Of a DNA stretch of 64,000 nt, positions 1-10,274 are shown piece by piece. The notes under the pieces are model-generated. The model saw nothing but the letters and a program-made list of their open reading frames with translations. It ran no database searches and was not told where the DNA came from. This DNA is from Flaviflexus massiliensis. GTDB lineage: Bacteria > Actinomycetota > Actinomycetes > Actinomycetales > Actinomycetaceae. Where the stretch lies: the NCBI RefSeq assembly GCF_001375495.1, contig NZ_LN831058.1, forward strand, positions 248,001-312,000, written 5' to 3'. The position numbers and the translations under genes were made by a program. Position 1 is the first letter of the stretch. Every line of letters begins with the position of its first letter.

Positions 1-195
1 CAGAGGCGTTGCCCAATGGAACCGGTTCCACTCCTCTTGCGGAATCAGCTCCACAAGCTCAACCATCGTCTCACGATCGACAGTGCTGTCACTTGCAGGG
101 GCGGTGACACTATCGGGACCGGTGGAGTGATCCGGGTTGTTTGCCCATTCGGGGCCGGCGGCGCTATTGGAGCTGGTTCTCCTGTCTCGGTTCAC
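1..195 (-). CDS. PH domain-containing membrane protein, YdbT-like (N-terminal fragment)
   Basis: The GTG start at 195 overlaps the stop of the preceding PH-domain gene (GTGA), and the frame stays open to the window edge, so only about 65 residues are visible. They hold a polar, Ser/Asp-rich leader followed by EEWNRFHWATPL, which matches the W-x-R-x-H-x-x-TPL beginning of YdbT-type bacterial PH proteins. These are membrane proteins with tandem bPH2 domains, and they usually follow a short YdbS-type PH protein as here. The role is unknown. The family assignment rests on a short motif plus the neighbour. Confidence 0.6.
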   Translation of the reverse strand, partial: MNRDRRTSSNSAAGPEWANNPDHSTGPDSVTAPASDSTVDRETMVELVELIPQEEWNRFHWATPL

Positions 196-683
196 AGCCC
201 CTCCATTTTCGTCGTCCCCAATTCGGTCAGCCGGAGGCGTAGCCTATCCGCTTCAGCACGGGGCACACCTGGAATGGAAGCATCGGTCGTGGAGGATGCC
301 GTTTCCATGGTGATAGTCGACAGCTTGTAGAGCCGTGTGAGGGGCCCGTCTTCCACCTTCACTTCCTGCATCCGCCCATAGGGCACCACTTCGATGTGTC
401 GGAAGAGGATCCCCCGGCACACGATGAGTTCCTCACCGGTCTCGTGGTATCCGGTGTAGAACACCGCCCGCACGCGCACCGCAGTGACCCAGATGATGCC
501 TATGAGGACAACAATCTCAGTGGTGACGAGCCAGGTGAGATGTGGCCAGAGTACGAGGGTGATGATGAGGAGGAGGATGACCGGGAGTGCCACCGTGGCA
601 CCAATCCAAGCCCGCACTTTCCCGTGATCGGTTGAGATGCGAGTGAAGGCAATGTTCGGTGCAAGTGGGGAGCTGATGGTCAT
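192..683 (-). CDS. PH domain-containing membrane protein, YdbS-like
   Basis: About 163 residues. Two adjacent hydrophobic helices (about residues 25-45 and 50-68) are followed by a bacterial PH domain (bPH2, about residues 72-155) with the typical segment RGILFRHIEVVPYGRMQEV. I chose the ATG at 683; a TTG at 740 would add 19 residues that overlap the DUF3180 upstream region. The gene precedes a YdbT-like gene with a 4-bp overlap, the usual pairing. It is the penultimate visible gene of the folate/ftsH operon. Function in the membrane is not established for the family. Confidence 0.75.
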   Translation of the reverse strand: MTISSPLAPNIAFTRISTDHGKVRAWIGATVALPVILLLIITLVLWPHLTWLVTTEIVVLIGIIWVTAVRVRAVFYTGYHETGEELIVCRGILFRHIEVVPYGRMQEVKVEDGPLTRLYKLSTITMETASSTTDASIPGVPRAEADRLRLRLTELGTTKMEGL

Positions 684-832
684 AATCCCAAAGTACACGA
701 GGGAATTCGCGGGTAGCGGGTCAGAGCGCCCAATTCGCAAGTGGATAACCGCACGCCGGTACCCAGCCTACTCCCCACAGCTGAAGTGGAGGGGCGCGCC
801 CGGTTTTGGTATTGCCGGGCTCACAGAGAATA

Positions 833-1294
833 CTACGCGCCCTGGCGCTGGGCGGTGCTCTCATCATCATCGTCATCGATCGAGCACCACCATTCACCCA
901 GCCAGCCAGCCCCGCCCAGGAGCAGGGACGAGAGACCAGCCGCAAGAATACGGACCGATTGTTCTTCAAGGAAGACAGCGTGGGAGCCGGTTGTGGCAAG
1001 CCAGCCACCGATACCGAGGCCGGCGAGGATCAGGCCAGCCCGGGTACAGGCTTGGCTAAGGAGTGCGATCCGGGCGGCCCGAAGCGGACTCATGGTTCGC
1101 TTCTTCCCATCGGCCATGGCCTTCACCGGCCAGGCCACGACCAGGATGATGAGTGCGACGATGAGCGGGACCACCCACATGTATTCCGGCACCACAACGA
1201 GTGGCAAGGTGGTGCGAATCCAAGCTGCTACCCCGACGAGGCCAACAAGGAAGCTGAGAATGAGGGTTCCCGCTGCCTGCGCAGCCGATGTCAT
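833..1294 (-). CDS. DUF3180 family membrane protein
   Basis: About 153 residues with four predicted hydrophobic helices (near residues 6-25, 37-58, 75-98 and 112-130) and an acidic tail containing a DDDDDE run. In actinobacteria DUF3180 proteins are encoded directly after folK, as here. The start is the ATG at 1294, which shares ATGA with the folB-folK stop. No enzymatic motif is visible and the function is unknown; the folate-operon position is conserved but does not by itself show a folate role. Confidence 0.8.
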   Translation of the reverse strand: MTSAAQAAGTLILSFLVGLVGVAAWIRTTLPLVVVPEYMWVVPLIVALIILVVAWPVKAMADGKKRTMSPLRAARIALLSQACTRAGLILAGLGIGGWLATTGSHAVFLEEQSVRILAAGLSSLLLGGAGWLGEWWCSIDDDDDESTAQRQGA

Positions 1295-2145
1295 CGCAGG
1301 GGCTTCCCGCGCAAGGTCCCCCACGGATCAACTTCGGCCCACGGCTCGATAACAAAGTCTCTCAGGTGCGCCTGCGGATGGGGCAGGGTGAGGTCCGGGT
1401 CGTCGGACACAACTTCGCGGCCCGCGATCTTGTAGGACACGATGTCGAGGTCAAGAGTGCGCGGCCCCCACCGTTCATCCCTCGTCCGCCCCTGCTCATC
1501 CTCAATGCGCTGCAGTTCGGCAAGCAGAGCGAGCGGCGACAGGGTCGTGTTACCGATCATGATTGCATTAATGTAATTGGGCTGACTGGGTGCCCCGGGT
1601 AGGACCTGTGCCGCGGTGACTCGCGTGCGGGACTTGCGTTCGTTCATGAGAATCCTGGCAACCTTCCCGGCACCTATCTCCACCTGGGCAACCGGGTCGT
1701 TGAGGTTCGACCCAAGCCCGATCACGACCTCAGCCGCGGGCTTGGGGGTTTGAAGAAGAACGGATAGTCTCCGAATCGAGACCGATACGTCCCGGAAGAC
1801 TTGTTGGATGGGGGCGTGTGGTTTATGAACCGTCACGTCCACGGCGAGCGCTCCCATGTCAAGTACCTCCGCGGCAATTCGCTCTGCCAGCACCTCAATA
1901 AGATTGACGGGCTCCCCCGTAATGATCGCTGCTAAGCGGTCAGCCACTTCCCCATAATTAATGGTCTTACCCAGGTCATCGGAGTTGCGGGCGTACTTAA
2001 ACGTGGTGTGGATCGTGAGGTCGACAATGAACTCTTGACCGTTTTCTTTTTCGTGGTCGAAGACTCCATGGTGCCCGGTGGCTGTCAGTCCCGTAAGCGT
2101 GATCTGATCGGACAGGTGCCCGCCGGGGAGATACAGGTCAGCCAT
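1291..2145 (-). CDS. folK: Bifunctional dihydroneopterin aldolase / HPPK (FolB-FolK fusion)
   Basis: A single 284-residue chain carries two consecutive folate enzymes. Residues about 10-125 are a dihydroneopterin aldolase (GHHGVFDHEKENGQEFIVDL, then INYGEV and NLIEVLAERIA), which converts dihydroneopterin to 6-hydroxymethyl-dihydropterin. Residues about 132-280 are HPPK (VIGLGSNLNDP, RWGPRTLDLDI, LPHP), which pyrophosphorylates that product with ATP. I chose the ATG at 2145 because GGAGG lies just upstream; a start at 2262 would add an unrelated basic leader. It overlaps folP by 8 bp. Fused folB-folK genes are known in some actinobacteria, whereas mycobacteria keep them separate. Confidence 0.93.
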   Translation of the reverse strand: MADLYLPGGHLSDQITLTGLTATGHHGVFDHEKENGQEFIVDLTIHTTFKYARNSDDLGKTINYGEVADRLAAIITGEPVNLIEVLAERIAAEVLDMGALAVDVTVHKPHAPIQQVFRDVSVSIRRLSVLLQTPKPAAEVVIGLGSNLNDPVAQVEIGAGKVARILMNERKSRTRVTAAQVLPGAPSQPNYINAIMIGNTTLSPLALLAELQRIEDEQGRTRDERWGPRTLDLDIVSYKIAGREVVSDDPDLTLPHPQAHLRDFVIEPWAEVDPWGTLRGKPLR

Positions 2146-2908
2146 GGATCCTCCTCGCGATCTGAATGGCCAGGGCACTCGACTTTGCGTCGTGTACCCG
2201 CACTCCCCATACTCTCTCATAAAGCTGAGCGGTGACCAGGGCCGTTGCCAGATCGGTGTCATCGGTCAGAGCTTTGAGGGAGCGTTTGCGGGAGTGACCA
2301 ATGAGCCACCTGCCAGGCATGAGCCCCATCAACCGGTCAAGCCCGGCAAGGACTTCCCAGTCCTGCTCCCCCACCTTGGAGAACCCAAGGCCAGGATCAA
2401 GGATGATGCGATCTTCATCAATGCCTGCCTTGATGGCGTTCTCAACCGCGACTGTGAGTTCGCGGGCGATGTCGTCAATGATGGAGTTGTACTGGGCGGT
2501 GTCATTGGTGGTGACGGCTCCTCCCCGAGAGTGCTGCAGCACGTAGTGAGCGTCCGAGTCAGCTACAACGCGGTGAATATCAGGTTCAACCCGGCCACCG
2601 GTGACGTCATTGATGATGGGAACCCCGGCAGCAATTGCGAGTCTCGCAGTATCTGCGTGGTAGGTATCGACCGAGACTTGAATGTCGCGCTCGAGCAGCC
2701 CGGCGATGACTCCCTCGATCCTGCCCCATTCCTCCCGGGAGCTGATTGGGGTGGCGCCGGGCCGGGTTGATTCCCCACCCACGTCCACGATCGTTGCACC
2801 ATCGGATACGAGCTGGGCTCCACGGTCGAGTGCTTCCTGCTCGCCTGCCCACCTGCCACCGTCCGAAACCGAGTCGGGGGTGACGTTGAGGATACCGAGA
2901 ATCTCCAT
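2138..2908 (-). CDS. folP: Dihydropteroate synthase
   Basis: 256 residues, the usual DHPS length. It condenses 6-hydroxymethyl-dihydropterin diphosphate with p-aminobenzoate to dihydropteroate in the cytosol. Family motifs are ILNVTPDSVSDGG at residues 5-17, DVGGESTRPGA near 42-52, INDVTGG near 98-104, DPGLGFSK near 171-178 and the C-terminal VRVHD. It starts 3 bp after the folE stop and its product feeds the FolB-FolK step next door. This is the sulfonamide target. Confidence 0.95.
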   Translation of the reverse strand: MEILGILNVTPDSVSDGGRWAGEQEALDRGAQLVSDGATIVDVGGESTRPGATPISSREEWGRIEGVIAGLLERDIQVSVDTYHADTARLAIAAGVPIINDVTGGRVEPDIHRVVADSDAHYVLQHSRGGAVTTNDTAQYNSIIDDIARELTVAVENAIKAGIDEDRIILDPGLGFSKVGEQDWEVLAGLDRLMGLMPGRWLIGHSRKRSLKALTDDTDLATALVTAQLYERVWGVRVHDAKSSALAIQIARRIHG

Positions 2909-2911
2909 GGG

Positions 2912-3475
2912 TCAGCTCATGATGAGGCTCATGGCCTCAGAACGCGTGGCAGCGTTCCGCATCACGCCGCGCACAGCAGAAGTAACGGTGCGGGAGGCGG
3001 GTTTGCGGGCCCCGCGCATGCTCATGCACATGTGTTCTGCCTCGACGACAACAATGGCACCCCTTGCTCCCAGCGGGTCCATGAGTGCGTCCGCCACTTC
3101 CGATGTCAGTCGTTCCTGGATCTGGGGCCTGCGTGCGTAGCCGTCAACGAGGCGAGCCAGTTTCGACAGTCCTGTCACGGTTCCGTCATTGCCCGGAATG
3201 TAGCCGACGTGGGCGGTTCCGTAGAAGGGCAGAAGGTGGTGTTCACAGACCGAATAAACGGAGATGTCCTTGACAAGGATCATCTCTTCGTAGTGCAGAT
3301 CGAACGAGGCGGATAGCACCTCGGTCGGGTCCTCGTGGAGCCCAGAGAACATTTCCTTGTAGGCACGTGCCATGCGGGCTGGAGTATCCCTAAGCCCATC
3401 CCGGTCCGGGTCCTCACCAATAGCGACCAGGAGATCGCGAATGGCTTTCTCCACGCCTTCCGAATCGAAGCTCAT
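2912..3475 (-). CDS. folE: GTP cyclohydrolase I
   Basis: 187 residues. It catalyses the first step of tetrahydrofolate synthesis, GTP to 7,8-dihydroneopterin triphosphate. The zinc and active-site segment [18 protein letters not shown] and the later [10 protein letters not shown] and CMSMRG segments are intact. The ATG overlaps the ftsH stop (ATGA), so translation is probably coupled to ftsH. The order ftsH-folE-folP-folBK is standard for actinobacteria. Confidence 0.95.
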   Translation of the reverse strand: MSFDSEGVEKAIRDLLVAIGEDPDRDGLRDTPARMARAYKEMFSGLHEDPTEVLSASFDLHYEEMILVKDISVYSVCEHHLLPFYGTAHVGYIPGNDGTVTGLSKLARLVDGYARRPQIQERLTSEVADALMDPLGARGAIVVVEAEHMCMSMRGARKPASRTVTSAVRGVMRNAATRSEAMSLIMS

Positions 3476-5769
3476 GACTGCTCTCCAGGGAAATCAATGG
3501 GCGGAATATGAGTGACCGGCCGCTCGTCCGAACTCAGCCACAGGGATCGTTCGGGAGCCTTCTTAACCGGTTCGAAGATTTCGGCAAGCTCCTTTTCGAG
3601 AAGAGTTTCCTTCTCGAGAAGACGGCCCGCAAGCTCGTCAAGAATGTGACGGTTCTCGATCATGAGCTGCCAGCACTCGTCATGAGCAGCATCGATGAGG
3701 GCGCGCACTTCCTGGTCAACAATGTGAGCCATGCGGTCCGAGTATTCGGCACCGCGGCCCCCGCCGCCCCCGGTCATGGGATCGGAATCATCCGCGGTCA
3801 GACGCACCGCCCCCACCCGCGAGGACATCCCGTATTCGGTCACCATCTTCCGGGCTATGCTCGTGGCCTTCTGGATATCGTTCGAGGCTCCCGTTGTCGG
3901 GTCGTGAAACACGAGCTCTTCCGCAACGCGACCGCCCAGCGCGTAGACAAGCTGATCAAGGAGCTCATTCCGGGACGTGGAGTAGCGGTCCTCGGTGGGC
4001 ATGACCATCGTGTAACCGAGTGCGCGACCACGCGGCAGGATCGTCACCTTCGTGACCGGGTCCGTGTGGTGGAGCGCCGCGGCAGCAAGAGCATGCCCAC
4101 CCTCGTGGTAGGCGGTCATCCGCTTCTCGTTCGGGTTCATAACCCGGGTGCGGCGTTGCGGGCCGGCAATCACGCGGTCGATAGCCTCGTCGAGATCGTC
4201 GAGCGTGATGTCCTTCTGCCCCTGACGGGCTGCCAGGAGCGCCGCCTCGTTCATAAGGTTTGCGAGATCCGCACCGGTGAATCCAGGCGTGCGGCGTGCA
4301 AGGGACTCGAGCTCGACACCCGCCTGGATCGGCTTGCCTTCGGCGTGAACTTCGAGAATCTTGGTTCGTCCGGGAAGGTCGGGAGCATCAACGGCAATCT
4401 GCCTGTCGAAGCGACCGGGACGAAGGAGCGCCTGGTCGAGAACGTCGGGACGGTTCGTTGCGGCAATCAGAATGACGTTCGTGGTGGCATCAAAGCCATC
4501 CATTTCAACCAGCAGCTGGTTGAGGGTCTGTTCGCGCTCGTCATTGCCGCCACCAATACCGACTCCGCGGGAGCGTCCAACGGCATCGATTTCGTCAACG
4601 AAGATGATGGCGGGCGAGGACTGCTTCGCCTTGGAGAAGAGGTCGCGGACACGGGAAGCACCCACACCCACAAACATTTCTACGAACTCGGAACCCGAGA
4701 TCGAAAAGAACGGAACCTGAGCTTCCCCGGCAACCGCCTTCGCGAGGAGAGTCTTACCGGTACCGGGAGGGCCGTACAGGAGCACACCTTTCGGGATCTT
4801 GGCTCCCATGCCCTGGAACTTCTCGGGATTCTCAAGGAATTCCTTGACCTCGCCGAGCTCTTCCACTGCCTCATCAGCACCGGCAACATCCGCGAAGGTC
4901 ACGTCCGGCATTTCCTTATCAATGTCGGCCTTGCCGGCACGAACCTTGCCGAAACCTCCCATGCCGCCCTGCTGGATCTTGGGGAGGATGAAGAAAAAGA
5001 TTCCGATGATGAGGAGGAAGGGGATGAGCATCGCCAGCACCGTTGTCCAGAACGATTCCTGTGGCACGTAACTGTCGTAACCGAACTCGGGATCGGCTCC
5101 CTCGACAGCGGCGATGACGTCATCGGCTTGCGCGTAGATGTACTGGAAGACGATCTTGTCTCCCACATCCTGCTTCTTACCCTCTTCATCCATGGCCTGG
5201 ACCTCGGATTTGAGGTCAACGCGAACGGTTTGCGCACCTTCGGTGACCACGACCCGTTCGACATCGTGTTCCTGGATGATGGACAGGCCCTCCGATGTGG
5301 AGACGGGCTTGTACTCACCCTGACTGAAGAACATGAAGTACGTGGCTAGAGCAACGAGCGGAACAACAATCCAGGGCATCCAGCTACGCTTGTCCGGCTG
5401 ATTCTTTCCCTGATTGTTCTTACCGGACTGGTTTTTGCCCTGCCGGTTCTTCCCCTGGTTTTTTCCGGGTCGGGTCTTTTTAGAGCCCTGCGGACCCTGC
5501 TTGGTACCGCCGCTACGTGGACCCTGGTCGTGACCGCGATGCGGGAGACGGGGTTGATCGGGAAGGGCGGAGCCGGGCTGGTTGGGGCCGGGGCCCTGGC
5601 CGGGCTTACCGGTACCGGGCTTGTTTGGTTCGGGTAGCTTTGCGCCATCTTCTCCCGGGTAATGTTCGGGGCCGCCCTGGGATCCGGGACGGACCTGGGG
5701 TGTCTCGCCCAGCCACGGCTTGTCATTGCCGGGCTGTCGTCGACGGTTGCCGTTATCCGCCATAAACAT
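3472..5769 (-). CDS. ftsH: ATP-dependent zinc metalloprotease FtsH
   Basis: Membrane-anchored AAA+ protease that degrades misfolded or regulatory membrane proteins. Residues 1-130 are an unusually long, disordered N-terminal extension, Pro/Gly-rich and then a run of GKN-type repeats (about 101-127). Two membrane helices follow (131-148 and 240-263), then Walker A GPPGTGKT (333-340), Walker B IIFVDEID (388-395), and the zinc site HEGGH (555-559). At 765 residues it is longer than typical FtsH because of the extension. ATG codons at 5769 and 5763 are both possible; neither has a clear ribosome binding site, and both lie within or just after the hpt 3' end. Confidence 0.95.
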   Translation of the reverse strand: MFMADNGNRRRQPGNDKPWLGETPQVRPGSQGGPEHYPGEDGAKLPEPNKPGTGKPGQGPGPNQPGSALPDQPRLPHRGHDQGPRSGGTKQGPQGSKKTRPGKNQGKNRQGKNQSGKNNQGKNQPDKRSWMPWIVVPLVALATYFMFFSQGEYKPVSTSEGLSIIQEHDVERVVVTEGAQTVRVDLKSEVQAMDEEGKKQDVGDKIVFQYIYAQADDVIAAVEGADPEFGYDSYVPQESFWTTVLAMLIPFLLIIGIFFFILPKIQQGGMGGFGKVRAGKADIDKEMPDVTFADVAGADEAVEELGEVKEFLENPEKFQGMGAKIPKGVLLYGPPGTGKTLLAKAVAGEAQVPFFSISGSEFVEMFVGVGASRVRDLFSKAKQSSPAIIFVDEIDAVGRSRGVGIGGGNDEREQTLNQLLVEMDGFDATTNVILIAATNRPDVLDQALLRPGRFDRQIAVDAPDLPGRTKILEVHAEGKPIQAGVELESLARRTPGFTGADLANLMNEAALLAARQGQKDITLDDLDEAIDRVIAGPQRRTRVMNPNEKRMTAYHEGGHALAAAALHHTDPVTKVTILPRGRALGYTMVMPTEDRYSTSRNELLDQLVYALGGRVAEELVFHDPTTGASNDIQKATSIARKMVTEYGMSSRVGAVRLTADDSDPMTGGGGGRGAEYSDRMAHIVDQEVRALIDAAHDECWQLMIENRHILDELAGRLLEKETLLEKELAEIFEPVKKAPERSLWLSSDERPVTHIPPIDFPGEQS

Positions 5770-6331
5770 GCGGGGCTAGGGTGCCAACGAACGGTAGGTG
5801 ACGATACTTCTCGTCATAGTCGAGGCCATATCCGACAACGAATTCGTTCGGGATATCAAAACCAACGTAGGACACCTCAATGTCGACTGTCGCGGCTTCC
5901 GGCTTGCGCAGCAGGGTCGCGATCTTGACCGAGGCGGGTCCGCGCGATTCCAGGTTGGACTTCAGCCAGGACAGGGTGAGCCCGGAATCGATGATGTCCT
6001 CCACGATGAGAACGTGGCGCCCCTGGAGGTCAGTTTCGAGGTCTTTGAGGATCCGGACCACACCGGATGATTTCGTTCCCGAACCGTAGGACGAGACCGC
6101 CATCCAGTCCATCGTGACCGGAGAGTGCAGTTTCCGTACCAGGTCGGCCATGACCATGACTGCGCCTTTCAGAACGCCAAGCACAAGGATTTCCTTGCCC
6201 TCGTAGTCCCGGTCAATGTCGGAAGCCATCTCAGCCAGTCGGCTATCGATCTGCTCCTCGGTGATAAGGATCTTGGAAAGATCCGTTCCCATATCCGTCG
6301 AATCCACGGCAGTCCCTTCTTGCGTTACCAC
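5753..6331 (-). CDS. hpt: Hypoxanthine phosphoribosyltransferase
   Basis: 192 residues. It salvages hypoxanthine and guanine with PRPP to give IMP and GMP. The PRPP-binding loop VLIVEDIIDSG is at 107-117, and MAVSSYGSGTKSSG near 77-90 is the mobile catalytic loop. The PPi-loop segment VLGVLKGA is near 50-57. It sits between tilS and ftsH, the common actinobacterial arrangement, and overlaps the ftsH start region. The start at 6331 is likely, though an internal ATG (residue 14) would also keep the domain whole. Confidence 0.94.
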   Translation of the reverse strand: MVTQEGTAVDSTDMGTDLSKILITEEQIDSRLAEMASDIDRDYEGKEILVLGVLKGAVMVMADLVRKLHSPVTMDWMAVSSYGSGTKSSGVVRILKDLETDLQGRHVLIVEDIIDSGLTLSWLKSNLESRGPASVKIATLLRKPEAATVDIEVSYVGFDIPNEFVVGYGLDYDEKYRHLPFVGTLAPHVYGG

Positions 6332-6343
6332 TAGCTCAACATG

Positions 6344-7396
6344 CTACTCCACGGCACGTTTCAAACCGTGCCGCGTTCTCACAGCGCGAAGGCCGGGAAC
6401 ATCAATTCCCTTGCCAGTCTCGCCATGCAGAAGATTCTCCACACTGTCCACGTGCCAGGACGTCAGCTCACCAGCACGTGCCCCACCCGCAATCAGCCAC
6501 AGCCTGATCACGCGGGTTCTAATGGCGGGATGCTGCGCCCGCAACCACTCAACATCAAGCTCATAGGAATCGCCTGCACTGCCGTCGACATCCCCTGTAC
6601 GGCCAGCACCGGTTGCACTGGCACTGGCCAGTGCCTCCCGCGCCACACCGTCAAGATAGTCGAGATCGGTTTGAAGGAGGTGGGCGGTGCGAGCAAGTGG
6701 GCCACGAACATCCTGCCCAACAGCTTCCGACAGTGCTGGGATTGCTCGCTCGCGGACCGCTGCGCGACGGAGCGGAGCCCCACCCGCTGTTCGCCACGGG
6801 CCATCCACACTATTGCTGGGATCATCCCACCACTGTTCGCCCCACTCCGAGCAGGCCCTGCGCAGCGTGTGACGGTCGAGGCCAAGGAAGGGGCGGACGA
6901 AATGCACGTCGTCCGCACCGGGTAGGGTTCCCGTGGGTTTCATACCGGCGATTGAGCGTGGCCCACTCCCCCGGCCAAGACCAAGAAGAACGGTCTCGGC
7001 CTGATCATCACGCGTGTGGCCCAGCAGGACAAGAGCTGGCCCGCCCAGTTCCCGAGCACGGCTAGCGATCGCGCCGTATCGTGCGGTCCTCGCATTCCCC
7101 TCGGGTCCTTCCAGTCCTTCCACATTCACCTGGACCGCCACCGTTGGCAGGTAATCCGAAAGCCGAGTGACGAGTTCTTGTGCACGTTGGTCTGAACCAT
7201 CCAGGATTCCGTGATCGACGGTAATCGCTTCGGCATTAATGGCAGAGCGTCGGGTTTCGGCCGCAACCGCGAGGGCTAGAGCTAAGGAGTCCGATCCGCC
7301 GGAGCAAGCAACGAGCACGCGCTCCCCCGGTGAACAATCGGTGAGGACTGCGCGAACTGCCTGGCGTGCCGCTAGGACAGCACGCGCTGGCGCCAC
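6344..7396 (-). CDS. tilS: tRNA(Ile)-lysidine synthase
   Basis: 350 residues. It ligates lysine to C34 of the CAU-anticodon tRNA-Ile, making it read AUA. The PP-loop ATP-binding signature SGGSDS is at residues 32-37, followed by a TilS N-terminal fold with GHTRDDQAET (about 145-154) and the RPFL segment. The C-terminal part is short, as is usual in actinobacteria. The 5' end overlaps the metallopeptidase gene by 25 bp and the stop lies 12 bp before hpt. Confidence 0.92.
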   Translation of the reverse strand: MAPARAVLAARQAVRAVLTDCSPGERVLVACSGGSDSLALALAVAAETRRSAINAEAITVDHGILDGSDQRAQELVTRLSDYLPTVAVQVNVEGLEGPEGNARTARYGAIASRARELGGPALVLLGHTRDDQAETVLLGLGRGSGPRSIAGMKPTGTLPGADDVHFVRPFLGLDRHTLRRACSEWGEQWWDDPSNSVDGPWRTAGGAPLRRAAVRERAIPALSEAVGQDVRGPLARTAHLLQTDLDYLDGVAREALASASATGAGRTGDVDGSAGDSYELDVEWLRAQHPAIRTRVIRLWLIAGGARAGELTSWHVDSVENLLHGETGKGIDVPGLRAVRTRHGLKRAVE

Positions 7397-8301
7397 GACA
7401 GCGGGTCCTTAAGTTCAGCGGCCGTGGGGAGGTTAAGGGGATTCTCCCAAATGGTGTTGAATCCGTCGTGGCCGACCGCGGACACGACGTGGGAAACGAA
7501 CCGTTCACCGTCCTCGTACTGGTTAACCTTGAGGTCGAAACCGAAGATTTTCTTCACGAATTGAGAGACTGCGGAACCGGATTGACGGCGGGCTTTGATG
7601 GCGGCGGTGATGCGCTTACGGGAGGGGATCCGCGCGATCTGCACCGTGTTCATCACGTACTCGGCATGTCCTTCCAGGACGGACATGATCGCCATGAGGT
7701 CCTCCAGCTCATGCATCATGAACGCCTCATCGCCATCGAGGGTGCTGATGACCTTGGACACGAGGACGTCCTTCAGCCACGGGGCTGCCGTGAACTGGAA
7801 TGCGTGAGTGAACTCGTGGACGGAAACAAACAGGTGAACGTCGCGACTATCGAGGTTCCAGTCGCACGCGAAGTCCCACACGTTGGGGGCGACGAGGAGG
7901 AGCCTGCCCTCGATCGGCAGGCCCTGCCCTGGCAGAGCAGTGAGCGCAAAGGGATCGTACTGTCCGAGGATGCGGGGGGCCATGACCGCGAGGGCAAGTC
8001 CCAGCTCTTCGGAGACGAGGCGGGACTGCACGGGTCCTTCCACAATGGTGTCGAGGAAGGGTGCGACCGAAAGTGCGGTTGCCTGTGCCCATCCCGGTCT
8101 TGCGAGGACGGCAACGGGCTTTGATTCGACTGCTTCCAGATGCTCGTGCATCTGCGTCTGCTCCGCAACTATTGCGGGGGCGAGTCTCGCGCACCTGCGC
8201 AGGCCCGTGGCCACAGCCTGGGCTTTGGCCGGGGTGATGGTGGGGCCGGATCCGGAGAGTTGGCGGACTCTCCGATAGGCAATGGCGGGATCAATCTGCA
8301 C
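7372..8301 (-). CDS. Zinc-dependent metallopeptidase, F420-associated zincin family
   Basis: About 309 residues with the zincin motif HEFTHAF (HEXXH at about 162-166). It belongs to the actinobacterial family of 'coenzyme F420 biosynthesis-associated' or zincin-like proteins that sit beside dacB and tilS; the biochemical substrate is not known. I place the start at the GTG at 8301, where the protein begins [12 protein letters not shown], as family members begin. This gives an 11-bp overlap with dacB; the ATG at 8388 would overlap dacB by about 98 bp. Confidence 0.85.
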   Translation of the reverse strand: MQIDPAIAYRRVRQLSGSGPTITPAKAQAVATGLRRCARLAPAIVAEQTQMHEHLEAVESKPVAVLARPGWAQATALSVAPFLDTIVEGPVQSRLVSEELGLALAVMAPRILGQYDPFALTALPGQGLPIEGRLLLVAPNVWDFACDWNLDSRDVHLFVSVHEFTHAFQFTAAPWLKDVLVSKVISTLDGDEAFMMHELEDLMAIMSVLEGHAEYVMNTVQIARIPSRKRITAAIKARRQSGSAVSQFVKKIFGFDLKVNQYEDGERFVSHVVSAVGHDGFNTIWENPLNLPTAAELKDPLSWRQRVLS

Positions 8302-9670
8302 TGTATTCAGCCCCCGTCGCAAGAGCGTTAATGGCGTCGTCAATGGCTGGACGCACGATTTGTGTGGTGCCGGGTTCGAGCTCGTCAATGAGGATTGAGA
8401 AAGTCAGAGTTTCCCCTTCCAGGGTGGTGAAGTATCCGGAGAGCGAGTTGGCTCTGATCAGGGTCCCGGTCTTGGCTCGGACGAGCCCTTCGGAGGGTAA
8501 CCCATCGTACCTGCCTGCCAACGTCCCGTTGTATCCGGCGATCGGGAGGGCGTGGGGCATGCTGGAGAGGTCGCAGTCGGTACATGAGCCGGCCTTTGCC
8601 AGCACTTCGGTTAGCAGATTCGCGGTGACTCGGTTATCGATCGACAGACCCGCCGCATCCGAGATCGTCACCCCTGTCATGTCGAATCCCTGTTCGGCAA
8701 GGGATTCTTGGACTCCTTGGGCCGATCCTCCAAAGCTCGCATCCAGGCCCCGGTGAGCAGCAACGAGGTGGCCAAGTGCTTCAGCGAGGGAGTTGTCGGA
8801 CATGGTGAGTGTGTAGTCCACAAGTTCCCGCACGGGTGCGGAGTGCACGACCCCGGCAGTGTTAGCCTCGGTGATCGTGGGTGCCGGTCCGGTGTTGACG
8901 GTCGAGACCTCTATCCCGCGGTCGCGCAGGTGATCGGCGAAGATCTCGGCAGCGTGCAAGTCGGGATTCGCAACGTGCTGTCCTTCGATCATGCCGCCGT
9001 TCACCGCCATGGGCCTCATCGGCATGATAAAAACCTGGTCCGAACCCTGAACGTTCTCGTGATAGTCGGGGCCAACAAACAGGCTCGAGTCGGCAACGAG
9101 CTCGATCGACGTTAATCCCGCGGCCTCGAGTGTGGATACACTTTGATCGGCGAGGTCGGCGAGCCCGGCCCTGCCCGTGATTGAGGCCGGGTTTCCTGCT
9201 CCCTCGGAGAGGTAAATATCTCCCCCGCCAACGAAATAGAGCTTGTCTCCGTCCAGGACGGTCGTTGTTTCCAAAGTCGTGTCGGGACCGAGTTCGTTCA
9301 GTGCCGCGGCACTGGTGAGTACCTTGATGCTCGAGGCCGGCATCCGCCCCCGCTCCGCGGAGAGGTCATAGAGAACGTTTCCTTGCAGGTCACGCACCAC
9401 AAACGAGGTGCTGCCCGTGTTCCTTGAGTCTTCTGAGAGGGCAGCCGCGACCTGTTCGATGCGTTCTGGGGAAAGTTTCTCTCCGTCCTCACTTTGCGGA
9501 ACGACTGCGTCATTAACATCAAAATCGGTCACTTCAGGGTAGGCTCGGGGTTCTAACGGCTTGTCCGCTGCCGTCAGGATTCCGGGCGCCACGTCAACTG
9601 CATCCGCAATGACGTATCCACCCAGTAGAATCAGGACAGCAACAATACCTGCCTGCGATCGTGCCTTCAC
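8291..9670 (-). CDS. dacB: D-alanyl-D-alanine carboxypeptidase/endopeptidase (PBP4 type)
   Basis: 459 residues, family S13. An N-terminal signal anchor (about residues 5-25) directs it to the outside of the membrane, where it trims peptidoglycan stem peptides. All three penicillin-binding motifs are present: SSIK (113-116, nucleophile S113), SDN (291-293) and KTG (400-402). The reading frame starts with GTG at 9670 and no clear ribosome binding site precedes it, so it could be leaderless. It is the first gene of the long minus-strand operon and diverges from ppa across a gap of about 60 bp. Confidence 0.92.
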   Translation of the reverse strand: MKARSQAGIVAVLILLGGYVIADAVDVAPGILTAADKPLEPRAYPEVTDFDVNDAVVPQSEDGEKLSPERIEQVAAALSEDSRNTGSTSFVVRDLQGNVLYDLSAERGRMPASSIKVLTSAAALNELGPDTTLETTTVLDGDKLYFVGGGDIYLSEGAGNPASITGRAGLADLADQSVSTLEAAGLTSIELVADSSLFVGPDYHENVQGSDQVFIMPMRPMAVNGGMIEGQHVANPDLHAAEIFADHLRDRGIEVSTVNTGPAPTITEANTAGVVHSAPVRELVDYTLTMSDNSLAEALGHLVAAHRGLDASFGGSAQGVQESLAEQGFDMTGVTISDAAGLSIDNRVTANLLTEVLAKAGSCTDCDLSSMPHALPIAGYNGTLAGRYDGLPSEGLVRAKTGTLIRANSLSGYFTTLEGETLTFSILIDELEPGTTQIVRPAIDDAINALATGAEYSAD

Positions 9671-9733
9671 ATTATTAGTTTGTCACGTTCGATCACTGTT
9701 CACCACAAGGACCCTGTAGCCGAAGGAGGCGCC

Positions 9734-10237
9734 ATGCTGGAGTTCGATGTCACCATCGAGATCCCCAAAGGCAACCGGAACAAGTACGAGGTCGACCACA
9801 AAACTGGTCGCATTCGCCTCGACCGTATGCTGTTCACCGCAACCCGTTACCCGGATGATTACGGTTTCATCGACAACACGCTCGGCGAGGATGGTGACCC
9901 GCTGGATGCACTGGTGCTCCTCGAGGAACCCACCTTCCCCGGTTGTGTCATCCGTTGCCGTGCGCTCGGCATGTTCCGCATGAAGGACGAAGCGGGCGGT
10001 GACGACAAGGTCCTGTGCGTACCCGCCGCAGACCAGCGTGCCTCCTGGCGCGTGGACATCGATGACGTGTCCGAATTCCACCGTCTCGAGATCCAGCACT
10101 TCTTCGAGGTCTACAAGGACCTCGAACCCGGCAAGTCTGTCGAAGGGGCTCACTGGGTGGATCGCGCGGCAGCCGAGGAAGAGATCCGTGCTTCCTACCA
10201 ACGCGCCATCGACCAGGGCTACTACGACGAGCACTAA
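9734..10237 (+). CDS. ppa: Inorganic pyrophosphatase
   Basis: 167 residues, family I soluble pyrophosphatase hydrolysing PPi to phosphate. Active-site segments are [22 protein letters not shown], and the metal-binding GDPLDALVL. The ATG at 9734 is preceded by AAGGAGG, which decides the start over an in-frame ATG at 9680. It is divergent from dacB, as in many actinobacteria, and is followed by a strong terminator. Confidence 0.96.
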   Translation: MLEFDVTIEIPKGNRNKYEVDHKTGRIRLDRMLFTATRYPDDYGFIDNTLGEDGDPLDALVLLEEPTFPGCVIRCRALGMFRMKDEAGGDDKVLCVPAADQRASWRVDIDDVSEFHRLEIQHFFEVYKDLEPGKSVEGAHWVDRAAAEEEIRASYQRAIDQGYYDEH

Positions 10238-10274
10238 GCTTCGCCACCGGTATTGAACCGGCTCTGTAGGGCAC

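Noticed and set aside
3508-5349. Long frame antisense to ftsH
   Set aside because: It overlaps a clear FtsH on the other strand, has no domain, and is an expected result of GC-rich codon bias.
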